The notes under the pieces: generated by a model
Databases searched by the model: none
Told to the model about the DNA's origin: nothing
The model's input: only the letters and a program-made list of their open reading frames with translations
In this document: one piece after another, positions 1 to 12,239 of the stretch
Numbering within the stretch: position 1 is the stretch's first letter
Layout: each line of letters opens with the position of its first letter
Assembly (NCBI GenBank): GCA_022695795.1
Contig: MU404101.1
Coordinates: 4,562 to 68,561 of the forward strand
From: Biscogniauxia marginata
Taxonomy: Eukaryota > Ascomycota > Sordariomycetes > Xylariales > Xylariaceae
DNA: 64,000 bases
Direction: 5' to 3'
Position numbers and translations under genes: made by a program

Positions 1-65
1 GGCCCCCCGCCCCCCCCCCGCCCCGCGGCCCCCCGCCCCCGCCCCCCCCGCCCCCCCCCCCCCCC
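1..65. repeat. C-rich low-complexity run at window start
   Basis: The first 65 bases are almost pure C with scattered G. This is not the TTAGGG/CCCTAA telomere repeat of filamentous fungi. It may be a real homopolymer-like tract or an assembly artefact at a contig end; the sequence alone cannot decide. Confidence 0.8.
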
Positions 66-1024
66 ACAAACAGCACAAAGCGGCTTGATTGGGACAAGGC
101 AGGGAGAAAAAAATATCTGTAAGGCTGGGGAATGAATTGTAGTCGGTGCGGCGATGAGGATTGGGGTGTGAGACGTACCTTTTTCCAAGTTTCTTTTTTT
201 TTGTCCCCTTTTCTTCTCTTCTGTCTTCTATTCCCCCTACTAGATGACCCCAAGCAGTCGATCACTGGAATGTGTGCCCAAGCACAGGATAGAAGTACCA
301 AAATGCCGGGATGGTGGGGGGCAGGAAAGGAGCGACGTAGAAGGCGGGAAATAGACGAGGGATGAGGCTATCTCCAACGTCGACCTTCTGCACCGAACCC
401 AGGGACCAGTGAATGGTTGTCAAACGCTGTCGAGGATTCAAGCGGAAGAGAGGGAGGAGGGAGTTATACCAAATAAAATTGATCAATGGGTTGCCCGACT
501 GACAAGGTCGAAGAGCCCAGTGCTGGCGAGGCCCACATGCAAAAAATGCCAAGCGCGCGATGGAGGTGTGGATTGGAAGAGGGCAGGGTTGTTCGGTCGA
601 GGGTGGTGGGTACGGGAGAGTCCACATGCACCGGACGAGCGATAGAGGGTATGGATCCTACAAAAACGGATTGGAGGGATGGTGTGGATGGATGCCGTGC
701 GTGCGTAGGTGCGTGCGTTGTGTACGTGCGCCGTACCAGTCGAGAGGAAGTATTGTTGTGAGTGGGAAAAGAGAAGAATGCCAAACCGCATGGCAGAAAT
801 TAATTTGGGTGGGCTTAGATCACTTCTTTTATTCTTCTATACCGTGTTAGCTTTTTAGCGTACCTGGGTTTTTAGCACTTACCTAACCTATTTTCTCAGC
901 TGATAGGGACTACGACGGCCGAAATGCCCCACCATCCAAACTCACTACCTGTCCAAACCCCCGTACGCCGCTGTAGTAGGTTCAATGTTGTAGTGTAAAC
1001 AACCTAAGGGTGTCCAGCTACATC

Positions 1025-1085
1025 CATTACCTACCTACCTGTACTCACATGTAGACAAGGTAAGGTAGGTAGGTAGGTACTTAAC
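1025..1085. repeat. TACC/GGTA inverted low-complexity repeat
   Basis: An ACCTACCTACCT word is followed about 25 bases later by its complement AGGTAGGTAGGT, so the segment could fold back on itself. The same TAGGTAGG words recur in other intergenic parts of the window (about 15,450, 18,777 and 34,860). Confidence 0.6.
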
Positions 1086-4000
1086 CTAACAAGACCTCGA
1101 TGTCTAATTTATATCGATGAGGCTGGCAGCCTGCAGCACCATATATGCCTAATATACAGGTATATATACATATTCTGCCTCCTTTTCTTCGACCCACGAA
1201 CGAGAGAGATTGAGATGAGCACGCAAGAGACACCACAGAAGTAGTGACACAGCGCGAGAGAAAGAGTCGGAGGCAGACACAAGAGATTGGCGGCAAAGCG
1301 TCAGATGGACAAGGGGCCTCTTGACCGGCCAATAGGTCACCACTTGATCTGATCAGCCACGCCTTGTAGCCAATCATGCAACCGGCTTGTCTCGCCTGCT
1401 TGATGGTTGTTACTGCATTGCAGGAGTACTTGCAGCAGCCTTTTTGCATCAAGATATGCGCATGTCTATCTATGTCTCAAGGAACTCATCTAACAACGAC
1501 AGCGCCGCCCTTGGTCCAGATCGAGTTCGACTTCGAACCGATTACCTACATGATACATAGACATTGTCTGGGTAGACTGTCCGTCATTCAGCTTCAATAT
1601 CCTGCTACCCAATGATAGGACCTTGGAACCTGGACAAGAGACGTTGGTGCCCAGCAACTGAACCGAGCCTCCAACGTCCGGGGCCCTTGTTAGGAGCCTT
1701 CAAGGATGTTCAAAGAACCCATGTCATATCGAATTTCGGGGTCTTTTATTCTTACGAATTGTCGCACCCCTCCAAGCCCTCAGTTATTACCTTAGCTGCT
1801 TAGGTACTTACCATCAGGCCACCAACTCGTTATACCCAACAGCTTCTTGGTTTCGACGGCATCAACAAGATTCTCCATCATCATCATACCATCCATCAGC
1901 ACATCGTGGTAGTTACGCACAGTGACGTACAATCTAGAGGGCCCGTCTACCTAGAAATGATATATGCAAGGGGTCTAGCCTGCGCCGATAAGACTAATGG
2001 GACAGATATGATCTTCGACAAGCCCTCGAATCTTTGCACTAGAAGCAAGCATTCCAAGGCACATGGCACTTGAATCCTCAATATTCCAACTCCACGTCCT
2101 CGTGACCCTCTAGATGTCAGTCAGCTGCGAAGTCGCCAACCACTTCAACCCGAGCGACTTATTGCTATTCTGTAGGCGCTTTGTTGATTGCTCTCCCTCG
2201 GGACCGGGATGGGTTCTAATAAACCCATGCGATTTGCGCCGCTGCGTCCTATCCGCCTGTTTTAGCCTCCGAACCGGACATTACAACCGCCACCATTATG
2301 CCTTCAGTGTCGTAACTAAGGGGTTAGCCTGCCATTAATTGCCTACTCCCCTTAAAAAACTGTGGCGTCCTCATTTCACGCACCGCGCCAACGACAACGC
2401 CTTGGGGCAGAGAACCCTTCCTACCCTGCCTGTGTTGGCGACTAGCTTTCAGGGATTCGAGATCTGCCACAGCCGTCGCGACACTACCTAACTCGCCATG
2501 TACAAGTCCTTCGCGTGGTTTGGCGAGATAGGCATTTCCATACGGTAGGGTCTTGCTCCACCATCGTTGGAGAGACTCCATGTCTGTGCGTTCAACGTTG
2601 CATCCCTAGACCCTGAATTCTGAGCTGCTGCTTGGGTAGTGATCTGCTATATGTAGTTATATGCAATTCGTTTCGAGACCCAGTATATTCTAGAATATAG
2701 TGATCAATTATCATATGAAGATGGTAGGTGGTACATGCTAAGAAGTCGTTGTAAATCCCTTCGTTTATCTGCCCTCGACAGTATACGATTGCGACAGCAA
2801 ATCCCCATGCAACTGGTTCACCGGTTTTGCCAATCATCGTCTCAATGAGATACTTGTGGCTATTAGTCGACGTTAGTCCCATCTATTCGCTGATCCTATT
2901 AGTTCCCGCGCCCCTCCGACTATACTTCCTCCCACCCATCGCGGCCAGTCATAGTCACACGCCTAATTCTCGGCCAGTCGGGGTGACCTCATCTGCGCGC
3001 CAACATGCAAATACTAAGCTTCAAGTGCCGTTTCGTATCGGGGGGAGACGCGTCTAATAACCCTCCTACTATTAATCATCGTGAAGATAATATCGTCAGA
3101 CTGCATCGTGAGCCGGAATATCAAGGGCGAAGACCCCCTTAAATCGTTCCCCTCTACTTTGGAGGCAATTATGTCATACCCCCACCTATCGCAACCCAGC
3201 ACAGTTCTGAGGGTCCCCCAGTTCTGATTGGAATAAATACTAAAACTTCCATGGCAAATGCCATGTTGATTCGTCAACCTTTGCGAGGCGCGCGGCGCTC
3301 GTCATAAACCCCACTACATAGCCCGCTCTGATCAAAGATCACCATCACCATTACCATCACTATCGCCATCCTATTTCTTTCGAGTTCTGTTTCAGATAGC
3401 GGAATATGCAAGACGGGCAATCCCTAGACAACGACAACTGCTGTCGAGGGCTGTGAGTGGTCGAGGATATCCTGATAAAGGTTTGGTTGACCAGAGGGGG
3501 TAAGCCAGCGCCGGGACATGATTTGTTATCGCATAGTTAGCTTTGTTGTAAGTCGACAATCTTTCCGCTTCCATGGGAAGGCCGGCGCTAGAAACAAACC
3601 CCATCTTATTCCATCAAGCTGTGCGTGGCAGTGATGTTCGTCAACATGAGTCTCAAGTTCGCGTTTGGTAACGACCTGCGGTGCCGTCCTACCGTTGGTG
3701 GTGTGACATGACTCAACAGATCTGGACAGGCCCGAGAATGATTGACAGATCCTCTCTGTCGCGCATTAACTAGATTTCATATGCGCCATGTTTTCCCATC
3801 GTCGAGACCCCTCGAAGATCCAGGGGTAGGCCATGTACGGAATTCGACATCTGTACCACGACAAATGTCGCTACTAATGCAGTTCCTGTAACACCAAGTA
3901 TTCCCGACGCCTCCAAGATGCTTGCGTTTCTCCAAGGCCTATCAAACACCAGTCCCGGCAATCTCAGCGCCTTGCTCTGTCTAGGTCACAAACCTGGATG

Positions 4001-7000
4001 GCTCCAGCTCCCGTTCGGTGATGGTCACACCGCTTCTAGGTGCCTGTCCATCATCCCGGTTAGCGACATTAGAGGTCGCAACTCTGTTCACACCGCTCCG
4101 TTTCCGGATGACTTCGTTCATTTGCGATCTCATCTCGCCATAGTGGTGAGGATGTCAATCACTCAATTACCCACGAGCGCACAACACCATTCACGCAGCG
4201 ACACTAGATCCGAGTCTACCGAAGAGTCTAGGTCAACGAGATGCCGTCCTTCATCATGGGAGATCCAGATCCTGTTCAGACCCCTATTCTCCTTAACATG
4301 GCACTAATAAGCCTCGGCCGGTTTGACAACTCGAGGGGCGGGATTGTGCGCCACAAGGCCTATTACAACCAAATAAGGAAAAACCCTTGCCCTAAGTCAG
4401 GTTGTATGCGGGAGAAGAAAATCATCCCATCTCGCTCGCATGAGTTTACCCCAGCCAGCACCGGTAGTCGGGTTAAAAAAAGAAGACGCCAGAAAAGCGG
4501 TGGGCCATGCAAGTGCTAGACCAAGATTTCAAGACGGCATTCCTAATTGTCCCCAGTCCTCTCAGAGTTATGCAGCCAAAGGTGGTAGGAGCAACATTTA
4601 GATAGTGCCCACCAAGTCGCCTGCATGTCAACCTCCGTTTCTATTGGCTCGTGGCTTGAAGGGTTGGTTCGGATCTGTGCCGGACTGCTCGAAATGGCAA
4701 TCTTCTTTCTCGACGCGGTCCGTCTCGATGCGTTTATTTCATTGCCGGACAAGATGCATCTGAGGGCGACGATAGTTGCCCCCCGCGCACTATGAGGATA
4801 TTCCGTGTCTTTTCAGCTCTGGCGATATTCCCAGCTTTCCTTCAAGTAGCCTTTCATATGTCGTGATGTAATCTTAGCGTATCTGATATTAGATGCTGAT
4901 TTGTTCAAGAAAGGATCAATTATGACTATGTAGTCCAATAGTTTGACTACGGCAATACACAAGTATAATCGGTCGCAATACCGCTAAGATCTCCTTCGTC
5001 AGCCAAGCCGCATCATGAAGACGAGCCCGAGGATAAGTGCATATCTATGTATGTATCTTCGGGGTTCAAGGCATCGAAATAGTTGAAATAATCTTCATTG
5101 ATTTTCTTTTCTTTTCTTTTCTATCTCCATTTCTTCGGCGTCAGATAAAAGGGTTAAATGCCGTGCCACGCAGGCGCTATCGGCGGCTGTTTCGAATATT
5201 AATGAGTTGCGTGTGAAGGTTGCTTCTATGCTGGTCTCTGGTGTAAGTCACGGACCACGACAAATCACCTGCACTTTTACGTCGTTGATCCGCGCTAAAA
5301 TAAAGAACCCCTCTAAAAGGACCCCGCCCCCACCTTTGCTACCCACGCACTATGTATTCACTCTACTCCCGTCTTCTTACCTCGTATACTACACACGGTA
5401 CTTACATACCAGGTATACCTTCTAGAACAGAACGATTTGATGATTTTGGATTTCTCACCGCCTCATAATCCGTCGTGATATACAAGGGGCTAAAAAAAAT
5501 TCTTTCACAATCGGCGCGCTACGCTGAAGCATTCATGTATGTAGTGTGATTGAGAGAGGCAGCGCTTGCTGGAACATTCCGAATAGCTCGATGACGCCGT
5601 GTTGCGAATATATCTAGCGGTGAAGACCAAGATAGTAACACGAGCAGGAGATTTTCCCTGGTGGTCTCGACCAAGATGACTTATCATTGGTGAGACGTGA
5701 ACTGATAGACAGAGCCGATGCAGGATGGGCCTCCTGCTGAGCTGCTGAGCTAAACTCACTACATAAAACCCCTACGTACATACCGGCCAGCCAATAGCGA
5801 ATTGAACCGATCTTGGCTAGTCGGCCCTTGACAAAAGACCAGACAAGGGATCTGGATTCCGATCGCGTGGGGAAAACGGTCAGGCCACTCGACTACACCC
5901 ACGAGCTGCACGGCTGACAGCAGTTGAGAGCCTCGTGTTAACTTCATCAAAAAGAAGATAATATTAATATTAAAGTTTCATTTGATGCACAGCAATATGT
6001 ACCGAGGGGATGCACCCTTTAGTGATCTATCATACCACTATCTTGGTCTTATAGAATATATTTTTATGAGCTCTTGACTATTACGAGGAACTAACGAGAA
6101 GGCCAAGCTCTCAGCATTTAAATCCATATGAGGTACGAAATACATCCGGAATAATTCATTTTCTTTTAAACACAGACAACCCCGCGCTGGCTCGTGTCCA
6201 CCCTGTTTCCCATAAATGTGGGCCAGGTATACAAAACCTCTCTGAGATCATATATCAACCTGCAAGATGCCGTCGCAAGTGGAACGACTGAGCCGCCCAG
6301 ACTGTGTGATCGGCCAATCCCGGCCAGCCATTCCCCAAAACGATATTAAGTCTCCCTTAATAAAACGTTTCGAGTAACCACACGATCCCCCCTCGAGCGC
6401 TAGTCCCTATAAGTATTGTGAGATGTCTATAATCTTCAACAACTGTACTGACGGACATTTATAAGGATAAAAGACAAGTACAAGTACACAGGTGCCTCCA
6501 CACTCAACGACAAGGGAAAATCCGTACCTACATGTAGTTTTAGTTTTACATGTAGCCACCAAGCGAGATCCGACTCCACTCTTCAAGCAACGGGGTTCAA
6601 TTCATCTAATTTATAGCTTCAATGCCATCGACGACAACAGCAAGGAACGCGATGATGTTGTGCATATATGCCTGTCCTTTGCCGTTGTGGTGGGCCATTA
6701 ATAGCTTACCCCCTAAGAGGGGAACTACTGGCAGTCACGTTATCTCGACAACAACTACTACATGCAATTTGGCGGTTCACGGCATTAGGGTGTCCTCTTC
6801 TGCTGTATAAGCCAAACATGCGATTTATAGTCGCACAACGTCTATGCGGAGAAACTTATCGTCGCCGGTTGAATGTCCCCACAAGATGATAGGTATTGTG
6901 CATGACAAGGTCATTCGGTTTTTTTCTTCTTCTTGGTGGAATGATACTCAAGAAATAAATGCCAATACCACGTGTAGGTAGTTCACGATGTTTCCCCATC

Positions 7001-9535
7001 TCAAGCATGTGACCGAACTTTCTAGTGGAGGTATTGTTTAGGTATAGTTGTGGGTCTCGAAGCCGCCCCCGCAACTTCGAAAGTCTATTCCCGCATTGCT
7101 AACGAACATGACTTACACTTGTTCATCTATACTAGAACTAAAACATAAGAACTTGCCAGACTACATACTAGCTTAGATCCACCAGCGCGCTTCAAGGGAA
7201 AAGGTGAGGCTGACTAGCTGCCGAAAGACATGAAAGCCAATTCCAAAGCCCTCGACGAGGCTTTGGACGACTTTAGTTCATTTCACCTTTTTTCCCTCAT
7301 CTAGTCTCCACACCAACTAGCTATAGTCTGCCTACTCCCCATTCATTATCCCACATCGGGATATAGAGTAGAGATCTAGGATACCGCCTCTAAAAGGAGA
7401 AGATGACGTACTTCGATACCCCACGTCCTCTCTCTCCGTCGTCGACCCCTGCAGCGTATCTTCTCCCTAGCACCAGCGAATCGCGAGGGCAGTACCAACC
7501 CGGTGGGATCTTATGCTTACTGTTTGCAGTAGGAGTAGCTCGCCCGAAGCGTGATGGCGCCATGTAAGTAAACGTCGCATGACCACCATGAAAGTTGGAT
7601 CTTATCAAGCCTTGCCTACCATTCCGCGAGCCGGGAGGCTCCTCCTACCTCCGACGCCGACAGACCGCATCTTCCTTCCTTGTTGGTTGTCTCCATCGGG
7701 AAAACGAGGGCTTAACTAGATGGATACCATCTGAATAGCCTAAAGAGGAGTTACGTAGGTTAGTTTGCCAGGGAAACTTGTGCACAAACACACATTCACA
7801 CCCTCACAAACAAAGAAGATAAGAGAAAGAAGAGAAGATAGTTAAAATAAAACATTCGTCCGGAAAGCTTGCCCTTACTTCGTCTAACTAGTATACTTTT
7901 CTTTGTCTTGTCTCATCTCACGAGTTCCACACGTTTAGGTATGGTAGTCAAATAGGCGGGCTTTAGCTCGACCGGGTGTGAGACAACAACAAAAAAGAGG
8001 AAAATCCTCGAAGGTTGACCGCTTCTCCCGTTAGGCCGCGGATCCCAGAACCCTTTTGTTGCAAAGTGAGGCAAAAAAAACAAAAAACCCCTCCGCATGC
8101 TTCGCTGTCTCCATCCATACCTTAGTGGTATAAGTTAAGCAAAAGAGAAATTGAGGGGTAGGAAGAGGCAGGTAGTAGGTTACGGCGGGCCTCGGCCGGT
8201 TAATCCAAATAATGGTACATACAGGTGTATACAACGTTATACTATAGTTGTGAATTGTGGAAATACGTGCTCACCGACTATGCTTTCCTACTAGATGAGG
8301 CGAGCGATGTTTTCTGCTGATTTCTTTTCTCTGTCGATCACGAGGCGAGGACTACCAAAGGAGAAGAACTTTTCTTTTCCCCTCGTTTTTGTGTGTGTAT
8401 GTTTCTTATCGTGTCTAAGACGCGCACGCGTTCGCGTTAGCTCTAGTTTCACTTCGTCGATAGATAGCTTCCGGAACGATGGGGGCTTTTCAAGTTAGGG
8501 TATATGCTTATCTTCTCCCTTAAACCCCCTTGCCGATGGCGGAACGGGAGTGAGGAGGAGCTTTGATTCATTCGCATGGGAAAGTTCAGGAGAAGCCGAT
8601 TTACACACCTAACCGTCTACTTACCCATGATCTGTTCCTTGTCTTCTCGCTCTCTATAACCAGCCTCCTAGGTTTAAGAATGGGCAAGACTTGAAGCAAT
8701 GACCAAAGACGTGACTCAGCGCAAAGGAGGAAGAGAAGGCCCTCTTATTTGCAAACAAGCGTTTTGTTATTTCTTTGGACATAGACGCCTCAATTCGTGT
8801 GGCCGAGGAGAGTCTCCCGGATATATGTATATGCTTCATCACCAAGATGGTAGAGGTAGAAAGGGGTATCTATGTCTGAACTGTTTGAAAAGGGGGTGAG
8901 CTATGAACCACGATACGTAGTATTAAGGGCTGTCCTCTTTCTTTTCCCTAGGCATATTGTATGCTTTGGGAGTGTCCCGATGTACACGCTATAGAAGGCT
9001 CCTACGCCGAGCGTCCTAGATCTACCTCAAAGGAGCACGGTCGGACTTCTCGGGGGAACTAGTTTGATACTTAGACATCTATCTTTGAAAGTAGTGAGGA
9101 TATTTAGCATTTATAACATGTCATACCCAAATTTATCTATACCATGACTCGTTAGTAGTGAGATAATTAGACACGTGATTGTTTGTACGACCAACGCCCC
9201 CCCTAAAAGCCTAAAGACTCACAGGCTTGGTTTCTAATCAACTCAGTTCAGAATATATCCACGCCCTTACTCCCCTCAGTCCCTATGTCGTCGAGTCTTA
9301 CGGACTTAAGAAACAAATCAGTAACTTTATCCTCTCATAGATATCAATACTGAACTGATCCCTTACGAACTTCCTCCTTAATCCGTATAGCAAATGCCCC
9401 TTTCCACCCCTCATCCCCAACCGCCTCCCCCTTTACTCAGCATCCCCAGCATTCGCCCTCCTCCACCCCTCAACCCTCCTCTTGTACATAACCCAATCGT
9501 CACACCTTTGGAACCCCCCCCCCAAAAAAAAAAAA

Positions 9536-9880
9536 AACCCTCCGGCGTCCCCCCTCCGTCGAGGGACTCGCGCAGCAGTTCCTAGCCGCTCGCCGGATCA
9601 TACTCGAGGAACCTAGCGCCGGCGTCGCACGCAGCCACACACACGAGTTCGTTATGCCGGCATAGGCGGGGAAGTCGTCGCGCTGGCAGTGGCGATGGCA
9701 CCTGTGCGAGAGCGGCGCCGTGGTTGACAGGTCCAGGGCGTGTTTATGCGCGTGCCACAGCGTTGCCTTCATCGGCGCGGCCCAGGCGTCCTCCGGCTGC
9801 ACGGACAGGATGACGGTGGCTTTTCACGTACGCGGCGATGAGCTCGCGCGGGAAGATGGCGTTTGGGTAAGTCTGCTAGG
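9536..9880 (-). pseudogene. Possible decayed coding fragment (GC-rich patch)
   Basis: This 345-bp patch is clearly more GC-rich than its surroundings, with gene-like codon content on the minus strand. Protein-like stretches can be read only by changing frame: one frame gives a segment with FPRELIAAYV near 9,840, another gives a segment with DAWAAPMKATLWHAHKHALD near 9,750, and a third gives ELVCVAACDAGARFLEYDP near 9,610. In-frame stops separate them, and the patch ends at a poly-C/poly-A run. I do not recognise the family. It could be a relic of a gene broken by frameshifts, or GC-rich non-coding DNA that reads open by chance. Confidence 0.35.
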
Positions 9881-10821
9881 GCCTTTTGAAGTTGTGAAGG
9901 GGAGGGGGCGAGAAAATAGGGTATTGTCGGACATGATGAATAGGGGTCTAGGTATTACTTAGATTTCAGATGTTTATGGGAAGGGGGACCTTGCAGAATG
10001 TAACGCGTACCTCGTAGTCACCAAGTATCTGATTGAACTTAGCACGATCGAAAGGATCCCACTAGCTCTCGAAGATGTCATCTAGAACCTTGATCTATAG
10101 TGTCTGATGGCGGTTCTTACGAACTTCCCGCATGTGGTATATCGGCTCTATGCCGGCTTTTTCGAACGCATTTGCGATTGCTACGGGTTCCTCGGGCTTT
10201 TCAGGAGGTTAGGAATGAACCATACACACATTGCGTGCCCGTGCAGGGTATACACAGAACGAGGATTTTCACCCCATACTCATTGTCGTCTTAGAGTGAG
10301 TGACGAGCAGCACAGCAGTTTAAAAGTGTTGAAATATAAGCCTCACTAAGCTAAGGCGCATATCACATTTTTCCTAAAATCAACAAAAAGGAGACTTTTG
10401 TCCACAGGTTTGATGTAAGATTGAGAGTAGGTATTGATAGAGCATTATATCAACGAGCCCTCTGCCTCATTGCTCCAAATTTCGTCTTGAGATTCCCCGA
10501 GATCTGTAGTTATCCCATTGTAATTGGCAACCGGGTAGAAGACATGCTCAAGTTCCTAGTCCTGACGAAGGGGTTCGATTGGCTGAAATAAAGGCCTAGA
10601 AACGCATAACATTTCGGTCGTCTAATACCATAGTCCTTCAGGGCTGTGAAGCAGTATTTGTGCTTATCCCACGGCTGTTGTACCATGTTGGATATATCAC
10701 TTTGACAAGGCGTTGATTTTGGGCGCTTCTCTGCATACCGATTACTAAGACGTGTTAAGGCAGATAGTGTATTTTATCGTACAACACCATAGCTATCGCT
10801 TTGGTTCTGTCTAGTAACGAG

Positions 10822-11820
10822 CTAATGGGTGTTTTCTTCGATCCGCACTATCCTATCTAGTGCTCTCCCGTCACCTAATACGTACCCATCTGTAATAGGT
10901 AGTTTGTACTGGGTGCCCTTGATCCATATTGGTGCAAACCCCTCTCCCGTCAGCCCGCGGCGTAGCCCAACAAAGATGGTCCGGATAGCCCATAGAGCAT
11001 GTCTGAACGGTGCTGTCATGAGATGATTCAGCTCATACTCCCGCTCAGCTTTCCTACGCTTCTCCTCCGCCTTCTTGGCCTGTTGCTTCTCATAGTCTGA
11101 TAAGGCAGTTTGGGGGTTGTACATCCGGGCTTTCATGACAACTTCATGTGGTTCAACCTTGATGCGCTTTAGTGGCAACCCAGGAAGTGGTATGTGACGT
11201 CGAACGGTAATCTCTAATTGTACGGGTGGAACTGCCGAGTGGGCTTTGCTTGCTCCCGAGCTCATTTTGGTTGGCCGTGCTGGTAGGACTCTTATCAAGC
11301 GAACGACGGCAGCAGGCCTGAGAGCGAATACCGTGGCGGGTACGGCCATACAGAAACTCACGGCACCGAACGCAAAAGGTACCCAACCTGGTAGGCCATC
11401 TGGGACATTGTATACGTTTATCCAACTGTTGACCCCACCAACACTCATGCAGAAAAGAGCAGCCGCGTAACTCGAGAATACGAAGGACCTTTGAGGTGCT
11501 GCTTCATATAAGGTCGTTGCAGAAGGCTTCTGTGCCAGTTGTTGAGCATAGGATGGTGGATAGGGGGGCAGGTTCTGGCTTGATGTAGCGCCGGCGAGGG
11601 GCTGCGAAGGTTTCGCTTTAGCCGCGGTGCCAGGAATTTTACGCAGGATAGTGGTCGTTGTAAAGAATCTGCCGTTGAGCCGAGACCGGGCTGACTGAAG
11701 ACATCGTCCTTGGATCAGCACGGTGCTGTTCGATAATTCACAAGATGCCTTCAGTGTGCTACGGAGAAGAAAAATAACAGGGTGAGTGAAGCCCCGGCAT
11801 TTTGCTACTGCAGTCGTCAT
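10822..11820 (-). CDS. TMEM223-like mitochondrial inner-membrane protein
   Basis: A single open frame of 332 residues. The first 65 residues are rich in Arg, Ser and Thr with few acids (RFFTTTTILRK near residue 51), as in a mitochondrial targeting presequence. Two hydrophobic segments follow, at about residues 113-130 and 146-168, then a basic stretch (VRLIRVLPARPTK) and a charged coiled stretch near residues 240-262 (EKQQAKKAEEKRRKAEREYE). Two close membrane segments after a presequence fit the TMEM223 family, whose animal member assists COX1 translation and assembly; transfer of that role here is inference. The gene is divergent from PDX1 with 419 bp between the two starts. A pyrimidine-rich CCGTAG near 11,760 could be a splice acceptor, so the first 20 or so residues might instead lie in an upstream exon. 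Confidence 0.6.
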   Translation of the reverse strand: MTTAVAKCRGFTHPVIFLLRSTLKASCELSNSTVLIQGRCLQSARSRLNGRFFTTTTILRKIPGTAAKAKPSQPLAGATSSQNLPPYPPSYAQQLAQKPSATTLYEAAPQRSFVFSSYAAALFCMSVGGVNSWINVYNVPDGLPGWVPFAFGAVSFCMAVPATVFALRPAAVVRLIRVLPARPTKMSSGASKAHSAVPPVQLEITVRRHIPLPGLPLKRIKVEPHEVVMKARMYNPQTALSDYEKQQAKKAEEKRRKAEREYELNHLMTAPFRHALWAIRTIFVGLRRGLTGEGFAPIWIKGTQYKLPITDGYVLGDGRALDRIVRIEENTH

Positions 11821-12239
11821 TGGGCCTTACGGGTTCGAATCTGTGCGGCATGCATTACTATTACCCAGTGTAAGCAATGGCAATAGTTCCGCAGAAGTTA
11901 AGATAGCTGGTAGGAAATTCATAAAAAATCATCTCGAGACGGATTAGAGCTCGAGTGGGGCCTTCAACCCTGTACTAGCAAAAGCTCTAATTAGGTAAGC
12001 ATTGCAAGTTACCTAACCCACTCCGGCCCGAGTCTAAAATCGATACGGGGGCGGTAAAACTTTGTTGCGAGTTCCGATGTCCGTCCCGTCGATCCCGTCT
12101 CGCATTCGGTTGAGACCGGAAAGTCCCCAACAAGCTCTTCCAGGTTCATAAGCTCCGAAGTGGCTCCTAGCCCAGGAACATAAAAATTAAAAAGCTCACT
12201 CGAGCTTCACCCTTCACCCCCAACCCCCCACGGCCGACC
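11821..12239. promoter_or_regulatory. Divergent promoter of TMEM223-like gene and PDX1
   Basis: 419 bp between two start codons pointing away from each other, both for predicted mitochondrial proteins. An A/T-rich stretch (CATAAAAATTAAAAAG, about 12,179-12,194) lies 45 bp before the PDX1 start and could position transcription. No transcription-factor site is called with confidence. Confidence 0.5.

Larger units (their letters stand above)
66..10821. other. Gene-poor left arm, no convincing gene
   Basis: Nearly 10.8 kb contains only short open frames that I cannot tie to any family and that lack joinable exons. Visible items are purine-rich stretches (about 430-780), TAGGTAGG/ACCTACCT words (about 1,025-1,085), AT-rich spacers, and poly-C followed by poly-A at about 9,517-9,537. 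A GC-rich patch at 9,536-9,880 is listed separately as a possible gene relic. A minus-strand open frame of 63 codons at 3,770-3,961 has a hydrophobic middle but no family I recognise. The absence of genes over this length contrasts with the dense right half of the window. Confidence 0.6.

Noticed and set aside
1..65. Telomere at the window start
   Set aside because: The run is C with some G and has no CCCTAA or TTAGGG units.
3770..4307. Possible decayed gene with a hydrophobic segment on the minus strand
   Set aside because: Some pieces read open but stops are frequent, and no family can be named; too weak to list as a gene.
11826..11845. GGTTCGAAT word resembling a tRNA B-box
   Set aside because: No cloverleaf can be drawn around it, and it lies at the start of the TMEM223-like gene.
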